DNA from: Onchidella celtica
Lineage: Eukaryota > Mollusca > Gastropoda > Systellommatophora > Onchidiidae
Length of the DNA: 64,000 nt
NCBI GenBank assembly: GCA_963931925.1
Contig: OZ007576.1
Location: 10,178,371-10,242,370 of the forward strand
Reading direction: 5' to 3'
The position numbers and the translations under genes were made by a program. Shown in pieces: positions 49,286 through 62,060 of this stretch. The notes beneath the pieces are model-generated. The model was given only the letters and a program-made list of their open reading frames with translations, was not told the DNA's origin and searched no databases. Positions within the stretch are counted from its first letter, which is position 1, and each line of letters begins with the position of its first letter.

Positions 49286-50817
49286 GTGAGTTATTGTAGC
49301 AAAAGACCAATTACTCATATTGCAGGTAAACTTACGGATTGATTATTGTCAAATGTCTAAAGATATCATCAATGGATGACGTGTGTAGTTGTCGGTGTTT
49401 GAATAGTAAGTAGATTTACAACGATGCATCATCCTTGTGCAGTAAGTAATGAGTGACACATAATGTTTATGATTAATTAGGAAGAAATGCATGCATCATG
49501 TATTTTTTATTTTGGTTTTTCGACGCCAGCCTATTCTACTTTTCTTGGAATACTTAGTGAATCTGCTAAACGTTTTTTTTTCAGGATATTATGTTTAACT
49601 AAAATCCTTAGTTTTGAATATCCTGTGATATTTTTTTTGTCCGTTCTCTTTTTTCAGGCAGGAATTGCTAATTTGAGATTAGAAAAAAAAGTTTTAAAAA
49701 ATATTATTCATAAAGTTTTTTTTTTGTTTCTACCTATTCTAAATCTATATAGAACCTCGGATTTGAGCTCTTACTACTTTCCCGGGTCATTATAGAAGGA
49801 TCATTCTGTTGTTAGTCCAGATGCCATCTCCATTAAATAAAAGCTTTAGTTTCTTTGGAAGGTGGCTATTTATAATAGGTCTGTTGCTTTCCTAATCAGC
49901 AACTGACTGAGTTAGAGAAAGTGCATTTATGAAGATTAAGAGGAAGGGGTTTCGAACAAGCAGATATTTGAATATTAACCAGATATACGGCAATAAGTCA
50001 AACCACCGCAATTGATTAATGGGTGTTTCATAAACCTTCATGATTGATTAGAAAAATGCATGCAAAATAATTCTTATATTTATTATTAATTTGTCTTGTC
50101 CACTCCAATTGATCACGCGTCTCTTGAAGTAACCCATTAGTGAGTCAGTTCAACTTTGGTTAAGATTATTACGTTTATCTAAAATATCGACAACGTATCA
50201 TGGTGTCAGTAATTTCTTGCTCTTTTTTTTTTCCCTTGGATTTTGAGAACAGAGAAGAAGTTTTTAAAAAAAATGTTACACTGAATATTTATTAATTTTC
50301 TGCCTGGCCGTTGTCTTTACCGACCTGAGGATCTGAGCTCTCCCCACTTTTCCATTCCATCAAAGAAGTATCTGTTGTTAGGCCAAGTGCCATCTCAGTT
50401 AAATAAACGTTCTAAAATTCAAAGGTCCTCAGTATGGTGGCTAATTGTGCCAGTTCTGTTGCTGTACTAATGAACAGTTGAGTGACTCATAGTAAGGGCC
50501 TTTATGAAGAATAAAAGGAAAGTCTTTCGAGCTAGATGATGAACTTGAAAAGAATAAAATCTTTCTTATGAATATGGCAGTAAAAGGGGATAAGAGAAAA
50601 ACAAATTGATTATACACACTGAAAATGTTCCATTTGAGGCTGTTCCTTGCTTTCCGTTTGGCTTCTTAGGGTTAAGTAAGCTGCATGAAAGTCCAACCTG
50701 AGACCTCCAGCCCTTCTCATGAAAATATCTATTACCTAGCCAAAGATCTTTAAGTAGCTCTTTCCGTGAAACTAACGTCTCTGCATAAAATACATAGTTA
50801 TAATGTTCATTGTTCAG

Positions 50818-50919
50818 AATGTCGGAGAAGTTGTCCCAGCAATGCCAACCAGAATGCAAATTGTGGCTGCATTTGTCAGAACCCAGCATACACATATAAC
50901 CAAGCAACTAACAGATGCG
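50818..50919 (+). CDS. Repeat exon, type E1, cycle 6
   Basis: 102 bp, AA start, Tyr25 form, acceptor ttgttcag, donor gtaagt. The downstream intron shares the variant gtgaattag with cycle 4 (38.3 kb) and not with cycles 3, 5 or 7. Confidence 0.83.
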
Positions 50920-52004
50920 GTAAGTCAGTATAAACAAGACCAATTAATCATAATGTCGGTAAGTCTAAAGGTTATTGACAAATATCTGAAGCTGCCATTA
51001 TTGCATTTTGTGTGTAGTTGTAAGTATTGGAATAGTAAGTAGTTATATGGTGGTGCGTCAAATCTGTGCAGTAATTAATGAGCGACGGGTCATTTTTATG
51101 ATTGATTAGGAAGAAATGCATACATAATGTATCTGTTATTTTTTTTTTTTTGTACGCCAGCTCATTCTGTTTTTCTTTGAGTGGTCCATAAGTGAATTAG
51201 TTCAACTTTTGTTAAGGATATTGTGTTTAACTAAGATCGTCAGTATTGAGTCAGTTTTTACTTAATTTGTTGTTTGTTCTGTTGCTTTTGTAATATAGAA
51301 TTGCTAATTTGAGATTAGAAAAACAATTAAAAAAAATGTTATTCATAATGTTTTGCTAGGTTTCTACCTCTTCATGGTCTATATAGAACCTTTTTACAAC
51401 GTACAGAAGAATATTTAAAAGTGCAATCACTCAATATTTATGAGAAAATATAATGGGAAATAGACATTTAACGTATAATTGTAGATATAGATGATGTTTC
51501 TTTTAGGAGAAATGAATTAGAAAAGAATCTGAAAACCTTATTAAAGATAAAGTACACAATCACGTTAAGTAAGCCATTAGTGAATCAGTTCGAATTTGGT
51601 TAAAGTCATTATGTTTATCTAAAATATCGACAATAATGTATCATCCTGTCTCTTATTTTTTACCTTTTTTTGTCACTGCCATTTTGAGAAGAGAGAAGAA
51701 GTTTTAAAAAAAAAAAAAGCGAACTGCTGAATGTTTATTTGTTTTCTTCGTGTCCGCGGTCTTTACCGACGTGAGGACCTGAGCTATTGCCACTTTTCCA
51801 TTTCATCAGAGAAGTATGTATTGTAGGGCCAATCATTCATACTGTTGGTAAACTTAAAGGTTATTGACAAATACTTATTTTTGCCATCACTGGATGGTGT
51901 ATAGTTGTGAGTGTTATTACCTAGCCAAAGATCTTTAAGTAGCTCTTTTCGTGGTAAACTGAAGTCGCTGCATAAAATACTAAGTTATAATTTTCATTGT
52001 TCAG

Positions 52005-52106
52005 GATGTTGGAGAACTTGTCCCAGCAATGCCAACCAGAATGCAAATTGTGGCTGCATTTGTCAGAACCCAGCACACATATATAACCAAACAACTAACA
52101 CATGCG
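52005..52106 (+). CDS. Repeat exon, type T, cycle 6 (Trp variant, converted)
   Basis: 102 bp, acceptor ttgttcag, donor gtaagt. It carries Trp3, Gly17, Pro23, Ile26 and Thr30, as does the exon at 27086, and not the Asp17/Ala23 form of its neighbours. Flanking introns are of the cycle 4 type, so only a patch of about 475 bp was replaced. Confidence 0.83.
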
Positions 52107-53058
52107 GTAAGTCAGTGTAAAAGACAAATTATTCATACTGTTGATAACCTTAAAGGTTATTGACAAATACCTAAAGTTGGAATCACTGGGTGGTGTGTAT
52201 AGTTGTGAGTATTTGAATCCTAACTAGATATACAGCGGTGAGTCAAACCTGTGCAGTAAGTAATAAGCAACGGACAATTTTTATGATTGATTGGGAAGAA
52301 ATGAATGCATAATATATGTGTTAATTTGTTGTTTTTTTTCTACGCCAGCCTTGTTATATTTTACCTGGAGTACCGCATTTTTGAATCAGTTCAGTTTTTG
52401 TTAAGGATATTATGTCTGTCTAAGACTGTCAGTAATGTATGTCGTGAGAGACGTTTTTTTTTTTCTTCTGTTCTTTTTTCAGTCTTGGAGTGCTAATTTG
52501 AGATTAGAAAAGAAAAAAAAGACGTTAAAAATTAATAATTGTTCATAATGTTTATTAGGTTTCTACCTCTTCATGATCTGTATAGAACCTTTGATTTAAG
52601 CTTCTGACGCTTTCCTTTGCCATCAAACCGGCATCATTCTGTTGTCAGTCTAGATGCTATCTCCTCTAAATGGAAATTGTAGTTCCACTAGAAGGTGCTT
52701 GTTATGATAGGTCTGTTACTTTCATAATCAGCAAGTGACTCAGTTAGAGAAAGTGCATTTATGAAGAATAAGAGAATGAGGCATGCAACAAGGAGATGGA
52801 AGAGGCAAAAGCTTATTTATGAATGCATAATGTATGAGCTGTAAATTGTGAGAAGAGAAATTAATTAGATCGTGGCCATCAAGAATTTCCCATTTCGAGC
52901 CACTCCCATTTCACTGTTGCTCATTGACTTTGGAAAAAAACACGATGAGCATTTAAATTGGAAATATTTGTTATGTACCTCAAGATCTTGGAGGTGTTCT
53001 CTTGATGTTAAACTAAATTTGCTGCAAAGAATACACATTCACCTTGTTAATTATTCAG

Positions 53059-53157
53059 GATGTCCAAGTTGTCCCAGCAATGCCAATCAAAACACAAACT
53101 GTGGCTGTACTTGTATCAACCCAGCACAGACATACAACCCAGCCACTAACTTATGCG
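53059..53157 (+). CDS. Repeat exon, type S, cycle 6
   Basis: 99 bp, acceptor attattcag, donor gtaagt, CPSC start. Confidence 0.83.
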
Positions 53158-53284
53158 GTAAGTCAATGGAATAAGAGAATGAACATGTATTGTGTGACAT
53201 ATATATTATGAATTAGACTAAAGATCAAATGATGATGGTGATATTACTACTAAACTAGCAATGATTATGGCTTGGCCCTGACAG

Positions 53285-53385
53285 CCTGTCCTCAGAACTG
53301 TTCCAGCAATGGTCGACGTGCTGGTGTGTATGGTTGTCAGTATTTGATAGTAACCAGTTGTACGACAATGCGTCAAATCAGTGCA
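53285..53385 (+). pseudogene. Dead B exon after S exon, cycle 6
   Basis: Copy of the cycle 3 pseudoexon, 101 bp, frameshifted, donor lost. Confidence 0.7.
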
Positions 53386-54198
53386 ATTAATTAATGGGCG
53401 ATTTAAAACCTTGATGATTGATTATGAAAAGTGCAAGCAACATAATTATTGTATTTGTTATTTTCTCTTGTCCAATCCAACTGATCATGCCTCTCTTTGA
53501 GTAACCTATTAACGAATCAGTCCAACTTTGGTTAGGGTCATTATATTTATCTAAAATATCGACAGTAATGTATCATCCTGTCTGCCATTTGTTGTTTTTT
53601 TGTTTTGTTTTTTGTTTCTGCCATTTTGAAAAAAGAGAAGAAGTTTAAAAAAAGTGTTATACTTAATGATCATTAGTTTCCTACGTGTCCGTGGTCTTTA
53701 CCGACCTGAGGACCTGAGCTCTTGCCACTTTTCCATTCCATCAAAGAAATATCTATTGTTAGGACTGGTGCCATCTCAATTAAATGAACTTTAAAAAAGC
53801 CAGAGGTGCTCTGTAAGGTGGCTGTTTGTGCCAGTTCTGTTGCTGTACTAATGAATAGTTGAGTTATCAAGACTAAGTACATTTATGCGGAATGAAAGGC
53901 AAGGCTATCTAGCTAGTTGACGAACTTGAAAGGACTAAAATCGTCCTTATGAATATGGCGGTAAAGGGGGATAAGAGAAAAACAAGTTGATTATACACAC
54001 TGAAAATGTCCCATTTGAGGCTGTTCCTTGCTTTCAGTTTGGCTTCTTAGGGTTAAGTAAGCTGCATGAAAGTCCAACCTGAGACCTCCAGCCCTTCTCA
54101 TGAAAATATCTATTACCTAGCCAAAGATCTTTAAGTAGCTCTTTCCGTGAAACTAACGTCTCTGCATAAAATACATAGTTATAATGTTCATTGTTCAG

Positions 54199-54300
54199 AA
54201 TGTCGGAGAAGTTGTCCCAGCAATGCCAACCAGAATGCAAATTGTGGCTGCATTTGTCAGAACCCAGCACACACATATAACCAAGCAACTAACAGATGCG
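54199..54300 (+). CDS. Repeat exon, type E2, cycle 6
   Basis: 102 bp, AA start, His25 form, acceptor ttgttcag, donor gtaagt. Confidence 0.83.
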
Positions 54301-55617
54301 GTAAGTCAGTATAAACAAGACCAATTAATCATAATGTAGGTAAGTCTAAAGGTTATTGACAAATGTCTAAAGCTGCCATTATTGCATTTTGTGTGTAGTA
54401 GTAAGTATTGGACTAGTAAGTAGATATACTGTGGTGCGACAAATCTGTGCAGTAATTAATGAGCGACGGGTCATTTTTATGATTGATTAGGAAGAAATGC
54501 ATAAATAATATACCTGTTATTTTATTTTTTTGTACGCCGGCTCATTCTGTTTTTCTTTGGATGGCCCATAAGTGGATCAGTTCAACTTTTGTTAAGGGTA
54601 TTATGTTTAAGTAAGATCGTCAGTATTGTGTCAGTTTTTACTGGATTTTTTTTTGTTCTGTTCTTCTTGTAATATAGAAAATCAGATTAGAAAAACAATT
54701 TTTAAAAATGTTATTCATAATGTTTTGCTAGGTTTCTACCTCTTCATGGTCTATATAGAACCTTTTACAACGTACAGAGTGCAATCAATCAATATTTATG
54801 AGAAAATATAATTGGAAAATAGACATTTAACGTCTAACTGTATATATTGATGAAGTTTCTTTAAGGACTAATGAATTAGACAAGAATCTGAAAATCTTAT
54901 TCAAGATTAAGTACACAATTACTTTAAGTAACCCATTAGTGAATCAGTTCAACTTTGGATAAAGTCATTATGTTTATCTAAAATATCGACAATAATGTAT
55001 CATCCTGTCATTGCTTACTATTTTTTTGTTTTGTTATTACCATTTTGAGAAGAGAGAAGAAGTCAAAAAAATCAAAAATAGCGATCTACTGAATATTTAT
55101 TACTTTTCTAAGTGCCCGTGGTCTTTACAGACCTGAAGATCTAAGCTCTTGCCACTTTTCCATTCCATCAAAGAAGTATGTATTGTTAAGCCAGGTGCCA
55201 TCTCAATTAAATGAACGTTCTAAAAGCCGAGGGTCATCTGTAAGGTGGATATTTGTGCCAGTTCTGTTGCTGTGAGTGATTTAAAGTAAAGGCATTTATG
55301 AAGAATAAAAAGCAAAGCAATCCATCGAGCTAGATGATGAACTTGAAAGGAATTAAATCTTTTTTATGAATATAACAGCAAAGGGGGATAAGACAAAAAC
55401 CAATTGATTCTACACATTAAAAATGTCCCATTTAAGTCTTTTCATGTCTAAACGTTTGGCTTTTTAGTTTGTAAGTAAGCTGTATAAAAATCAAACTGAG
55501 ATTTCCAGCAGTTCCAATGAAAATATTTATCACCTAGCCAGAGATCTTTAAGTAGCTCTTTTCGTGGTAAACTAAAGTCGCTGCATAAAATACAGAGTTA
55601 TAATGCCCATTGTTCAG

Positions 55618-55719
55618 GATGTCCGAGAAGTTGTCCCAGCAATGCCAACCAGAATGCAAATTGTGGCTGTATTTGTCAGAATCCAGCACACACATATAAC
55701 CAAGCAGCTAACACATGCG
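55618..55719 (+). CDS. Repeat exon, type P, cycle 6
   Basis: 102 bp, acceptor ttgttcag, donor gtgagt, Ala31 form. Confidence 0.83.
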
Positions 55720-57251
55720 GTGAGTTATTGTAGCAAAAGACCAATTACTCATATTGCAGGTAAACTTACGGATTGATTATTGTCAAATGTCTAAAGATAT
55801 CATCAATGGATGACGTGTGTAGTTGTCGGTGTTTGAATAGTAAGTAGATTTACAACGATGCATCATCCTTGTGCAGTAAGTAATGAGTGACACATAATGT
55901 TTATGATTAATTAGGAAGAAATGCATGCATCATGTATTTTTTATTTTGGTTTTTCGACGCCAGCCTATTCTACTTTTCTTGGAATACTTAGTGAATCTGC
56001 TAAACGTTTTTTTTTCAGGATATTATGTTTAACTAAAATCCTTAGTTTTGAATATCCTGTGATATTTTTTTTGTCCGTTCTCTTTTTTCAGGCAGGAATT
56101 GCTAATTTGAGATTAGAAAAAAAAGTTTTAAAAAATATTATTCATAAAGTTTTTTTTTTGTTTCTACCTATTCTAAATCTATATAGAACCTCGGATTTGA
56201 GCTCTTACTACTTTCCCGGGTCATTATAGAAGGATCATTCTGTTGTTAGTCCAGATGCCATCTCCATTAAATAAAAGCTTTAGTTTCTTTGGAAGGTGGC
56301 TATTTATAATAGGTCTGTTGCTTTCCTAATCAGCAACTGACTGAGTTAGAGAAAGTGCATTTATGAAGATTAAGAGGAAGGGGTTTCGAACAAGCAGATA
56401 TTTGAATAGTAACCAGATATACGGCAATAAGTCAAACCACCGCAATTGATTAATGGGTGTTTCATAAACCTTCATGATTGATTAGAAAAATGCATGCAAA
56501 ATAATTCTTATATTTATTATTAATTTGTCTTGTCCACTCCAATTGATCACGCGTCTCTTGAAGTAACCCATTAGTGAGTCAGTTCAACTTTGGTTAAGAT
56601 TATTACGTTTATCTAAAATATCGACAACGTATCATGGTGTCAGTAATTTCTTGCTCTTTTTTTTTTCCCTTGGATTTTGAGAACAGAGAAGAAGTTTTTA
56701 AAAAAAATGTTACACTGAATATTTATTAATTTTCTGCCTGGCCGTTGTCTTTACCGACCTGAGGATCTGAGCTCTCCCCACTTTTCCATTCCATCAAAGA
56801 AGTATCTGTTGTTAGGCCAAGTGCCATCTCAGTTAAATAAACGTTCTAAAATTCAAAGGTCCTCAGTATGGTGGCTAATTGTGCCAGTTCTGTTGCTGTA
56901 CTAATGAACAGTTGAGTGACTCATAGTAAGGGCCTTTATGAAGAATAAAAGGAAAGTCTTTCGAGCTAGATGATGAACTTGAAAAGAATAAAATCTTTCT
57001 TATGAATATGGCAGTAAAAGGGGATAAGAGAAAAACAAATTGATTATACACACTGAAAATGTTCCATTTGAGGCTGTTCCTTGCTTTCCGTTTGGCTTCT
57101 TAGGGTTAAGTAAGCTGCATGAAAGTCCAACCTGAGACCTCCAGCCCTTCTCATGAAAATATCTATTACCTAGCCAAAGATCTTTAAGTAGCTCTTTCCG
57201 TGAAACTAACGTCTCTGCATAAAATACATAGTTATAATGTTCATTGTTCAG

Positions 57252-57353
57252 AATGTCGGAGAAGTTGTCCCAGCAATGCCAACCAGAATGCAAATTGTGG
57301 CTGCATTTGTCAGAACCCAGCATACACATATAACCAAGCAACTAACAGATGCG
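57252..57353 (+). CDS. Repeat exon, type E1, cycle 7
   Basis: 102 bp, AA start, Tyr25 form, acceptor ttgttcag, donor gtaagt; 12,865 bp after the cycle 5 copy. Confidence 0.83.
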
Positions 57354-58436
57354 GTAAGTCAGTATAAACAAGACCAATTAATCATAATGTCGGTAAGTCT
57401 AAAGGTTATTGACAAATATCTGAAGCTGCCATTATTGCATTTTGTGTGTAGTTGTAAGTATTGGAATAGTAAGTAGTTATATGGTGGTGCGTCAAATCTG
57501 TGCAGTAATTAATGAGCGACGGGTCATTTTTATGATTGATTAGGAAGAAATGCATACATAATGTATCTGTTATTTTTTTTTTTTTGTACGCCAGCTCATT
57601 CTGTTTTTCTTTGAGTGGTCCATAAGTGAATCAGTTCAACTTTTGTTAAGGATATTGTGTTTAACTAAGATCGTCAGTATTGAGTCAGTTTTTACTTAAT
57701 TTGTTGTTTGTTCTGTTGCTTTTGTAATATAGAATTGCTAATTTGAGATTAGAAAAACAATTAAAAAAAATGTTATTCATAATGTTTTGCTAGGTTTCTA
57801 CCTCTTCATGGTCTATATAGAACCTTTTACAACGTACAGAAGAATATTTAAAAGTGCAATCATTCAATATTTATGAGAAAATATAATGGGAAATAGACAT
57901 TTAACGTATAATTGTAGATATAGATGACGTTTCTTTTAGGAGAAATGAATTAGAAAAGAATCTGAAAACTTTATTAAAGATAAAGTACACAATCACGTTA
58001 AGTAAGCCATTAGTGAATCAGTTCGAATTTGGTTAAAGTCATTATGTTTATCTAAAATATCGACAATAATGTATCATCCTGTCTCTTATTTTTTACCTTT
58101 TTTTGTCACTGCCATTTTGAGAAGAGAGAAGAAGTTTTAAAAAAAAAAAAGCGAACTGCTGAACGCTTATTTGTTTTCTTCGTGTCCGCGGTCTTTACCG
58201 ACGTGAGGACCTGAGCTATTGCCACTTTTCCATTTCATCAGAGAAGTATGTATTGTAGGGCCAATCATTCATACTGTTGGTAAACTTAAAGGTTATTGAC
58301 AAATACTTAATATTGCCATCAATGGATGGTGTATAGTTGTGAGTGTTATTACCTAGCCAAAGATATTTAAGTAGCTCTTTTCGTGGTAAACTAAAGTCGC
58401 TGCATAAAATACAGAGTTATAATTTTCATTGTTCAG

Positions 58437-58538
58437 GATGTCGGAGAACTTGTCCCAGCAATGCCAACCAGAATGCAAATTGTGACTGCATTTGTCAGAA
58501 TGCAGCACACACATATAACCAAGCAACTAACACATGCG
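58437..58538 (+). CDS. Repeat exon, type T, cycle 7
   Basis: 102 bp, Asp17/Ala23 variant with the same flanking intron variants as the cycle 5 copy. Confidence 0.83.
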
Positions 58539-59489
58539 GTAAGTCAGTGTAACAAAAGACCAATTATTCATACTGTTGGTAAACTTAAAGGTTATTGACA
58601 AATACCTAAAATTGGAATCAATGGATGGTGTGTATAGTTGTGAGTGTTTGAATCCTAACTAGATATACAGCGGTGAGTCAAACCTGTGCAGTAAGTAATA
58701 AGCAACGGACAATTTTTATGATTGATTAGGAAGAAATGAATGCATAATGTATGTGTTAATTTGTTGTTTTTTTTCTACGCCAGCCTTGTTATATTTTACC
58801 TGGAGTACCGCATTTTTGAATCAGTTCAGTTTTTGTTAAGGATATTATGTCTGTCTAAGACTGTCAGTAATGTATGTCGTGAGAGACTTTTTTTTCTTCT
58901 GTTCTTTTTTCAGTCTTGGAGTGCTAATTTGAGATTAGAAAAGAAAAAAAAAACGTTAAAAATTGATAATTGTTCATAATGTTTATTAGGTTTCTACCTC
59001 TTCATGATCTGTATGGAACCTTTGATTTAAGCTTCTGACGCTTTCCTTTGCCATCAAACCGGCATCATTCTGTTGTCAGTCTAGATGCTATCTCCTCTAA
59101 ATGGAAATTGTAGTTCCACTAGAAGGTGCTTGTTATGATAGGTCTGTTACTTTCATAATCAGCAAGTGACTCAGTTAGAGAAAGTGCATTTATGAAGAAT
59201 AAGAGAAGGAGGCATGCAACAAGGAGATGAAAGAGGCAAAAGCTTATTTATGAATGCATAATGTATGAGCTGTAAATTGTGAGAAGAGAAATTAATTAGA
59301 TCGTGGCCATCAAGAATTTCCCATTTCGAGCCACTCCCATTTCACTGTTGCTCATTGACTTTGGAAAAAAACACAATGAGCATTTAAATTGGAAATATTT
59401 GTTATGTACCTCAAGATCTTGGAGGTGTTCTCTTGATGTTAAACTAAATTTGCTGCAAAGAATACACATTCACCTTGTTAATTATTCAG

Positions 59490-59588
59490 GATGTCCAAGT
59501 TGTCCCAGCAATGCCAATCAAAACACAAACTGTGGCTGTACTTGTATCAACCCAGCACAGACATACAACCCAGCCACTAACTTATGCG
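59490..59588 (+). CDS. Repeat exon, type S, cycle 7
   Basis: 99 bp, acceptor attattcag, donor gtaagt, CPSC start. Confidence 0.83.
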
Positions 59589-59715
59589 GTAAGTCAATGG
59601 AATAAGAGAATGAACATGTATTGTGTGACATATATATTATGAATTAGACTAAAGATCAAATGATGATGGTGATATTACTACTAAACTAGCAATGATTATG
59701 GCTTGGCCCTGACAG

Positions 59716-59816
59716 CCTGTCCTCAGAACTGTTCCAGCAATGGTCGACGTGCTGGTGTGTATGGTTGTCAGTATTTGATAGTAACCAGTTGTACGACAAT
59801 GCGTCAAATCAGTGCA
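59716..59816 (+). pseudogene. Dead B exon after S exon, cycle 7
   Basis: Copy of the cycle 3 pseudoexon, 101 bp, frameshifted, donor lost. Confidence 0.7.
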
Positions 59817-60629
59817 ATTAATTAATGGGCGATTTAAAACCTTGATGATTGATTATGAAAAGTGCAAGCAACATAATTATTGTATTTGTTATTTTCTCTT
59901 GTCCAATCCAACTGATCATGCCTCTCTTTGAGTAACCTATTAACGAATCAGTCCAACTTTGGTTAGGGTCATTATATTTATCTAAAATATCGACAGTAAT
60001 GTATCATCCTGTCTGCCATTTGTTGTTTTTTTGTTTTGTTTTTTGTTTCTGCCATTTTGAAAAAAGAGAAGAAGTTTAAAACAAGTGTTATACTTAATGA
60101 TCATTAGTTTCCTACGTGTCCGTGGTCTTTACCGACCTGAGGACCTGAGCTCTTGCCACTTTTCCATTCCATCAAAGAAATATCTATTGTTAGGACTGGT
60201 GCCATCTCAATTAAATGAACTTTAAAAAAGCCAGAGGTGCTCTGTAAGTTGGCTGTTTGTGCCAGTTCTGTTGCTGTACTAATGAATAGTTGAGTTATCA
60301 AGACTAAGTACATTTATGCGGAATGAAAGGCAAGGCTATCTAGCTAGTTGACGAACTTGAAAGGACTAAAATCGTCCTTATCAATATGGCGGTAAAAGGG
60401 GATAAGAGAAAAACAAGTTGATTATACACACTGAAAATGTCCCATTTGAGGCTGTTCCTTGCTTTCCGTTTGGCTTCTTAGGGTTAAGTAAGCTGCATGA
60501 AAGTCCAACCTGAGACCTCCAGCCCTTCTCATGAAAATATCTATTACCTAGCCAAAGATCTTTAAGTAGCTCTTTCCGTGAAACTAACGTCTCTGCATAA
60601 AATACATAGTTATAATGTTCATTGTTCAG

Positions 60630-60731
60630 AATGTCGGAGAAGTTGTCCCAGCAATGCCAACCAGAATGCAAATTGTGGCTGCATTTGTCAGAACCCAGCA
60701 TACACATATAACCAAGCAACTAGCAGATGCG
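60630..60731 (+). CDS. Repeat exon, type E2, cycle 7 (array-edge variant)
   Basis: 102 bp, AA start, acceptor ttgttcag, donor gtaagt. It has Tyr25 and Ser32 (loop ending NQATSRC), unlike the His25 E2 exons of cycles 3-6. The intron after it resembles the one after 29283, so the homogenised block ends at about this exon. Confidence 0.82.
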
Positions 60732-62060
60732 GTAAGTCAGTATAAACAAGACCAATTAATCATAATGTAGGTAGGTCTAAAGGTTATTGACAAATATCCA
60801 AAGCTGCCATTATTGCATTTTGTGTGTAGTTGTAAGTATTGGAATAGTAAGTAGATATACTGTGGTGCGTCAAATCTGTGCAGTAATTAATGAGCGACGG
60901 GTCATTTTTATGATTGATTAGGAAGAAATGCATAAATAATGTATCTGTTATTTTATTTTTTTGTACGCCGGCTCATTCTGTTTTTCATTGAATGGCCCAT
61001 AAGTGAATCCGTTCAACTTTTGTTAAGGGTATTATGTTTAAGTAAGATCGTCAGTATTGTGTCAGTTTTTACTGGATTTTTTTTTGTTCTGTTCTTCTTG
61101 TAATATAGAAAATCAGATTAGAAAAACAATTTTAAAAAATGTTATTCATAATGTTTTGCTAGGTTTCTACCTCTTCATGGTCTATATAGAACCTTTCACA
61201 ACGTACAGAATAATATTTAAAAGTGCAATCACTCAATATTTTTGAGAAAATATAATTGGAAATAGACATTTAACGTCCAACTGTAGATATTGATGACTTT
61301 TCTTTTAGTACAAATGAATTAGACAAGAATCTGAAAATCTTATTCAAGATTAAGTACACAATTACTTTAAGTAACCCATTAGTGAATCAGTTCAACTTTG
61401 GATAAAGTCATTATGTTTATCTAAAATATCGACAATAATGTATCATCCTGTCATTGCTTACTATTTTTTTTTTTTGTTATTACCATTTTGAGAAGAGAGA
61501 AGAAGTCAAAATAAAAAAAAATAGCGATCTACTGAATATTTATTACTTTTCTAAGTGCCCGTGGTCTTTACAGACCTGAAGATCTAAGCTCTTGCCACTT
61601 TTCCATTCCATCAAAGAAGTATGTATTGTTAAGCCAGGTGCCATCTCAATTAAATGAACGTTCTAAAAGCCGAGGGTCATCTGTAAGGTGGCTATTTGTG
61701 CCAGTTCTGTTGCTGTGAGTGATTTAAAGTAAAGGCATTTATGAAGAATAAAAAGCAAAGCAATCCATCGAGCTAGATGATGAACTTGAAAGGAATTAAA
61801 CCTTTTTTATGAATATAACAGCAAAGGGGGATAAGACAAAAACCAATTGATTCTACACATTAAAAATGTCCCATTTAAGTCTTTTCATGTCTAAACGTTT
61901 GGCTTTTTAGTTTGTAAGTAAGCTGTATAAAAATCAAACTGAGACTTCCAGCAGTTCCAATGAAAATATTTATCACCTAGCCAGAGATCTTTAAGTAGCT
62001 CTTTTCGTGGTAAACTAAAGTAGCTGCATAAAATACAGAGTTTTAATGCCCATTGTTCAG

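Larger units (their letters stand above)
44387..50817 (+). repeat. Right array, cycle 5 (6,431 bp)
   Basis: Full cycle. Private variants shared with cycle 7 include gaacgcttatttg, gagagacttttttttc and gtccttatcaatatgg. Confidence 0.88.
50818..57251 (+). repeat. Right array, cycle 6 (6,434 bp)
   Basis: Full cycle of the cycle 4 type, apart from the converted patch at about 51,875-52,350. Confidence 0.88.
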
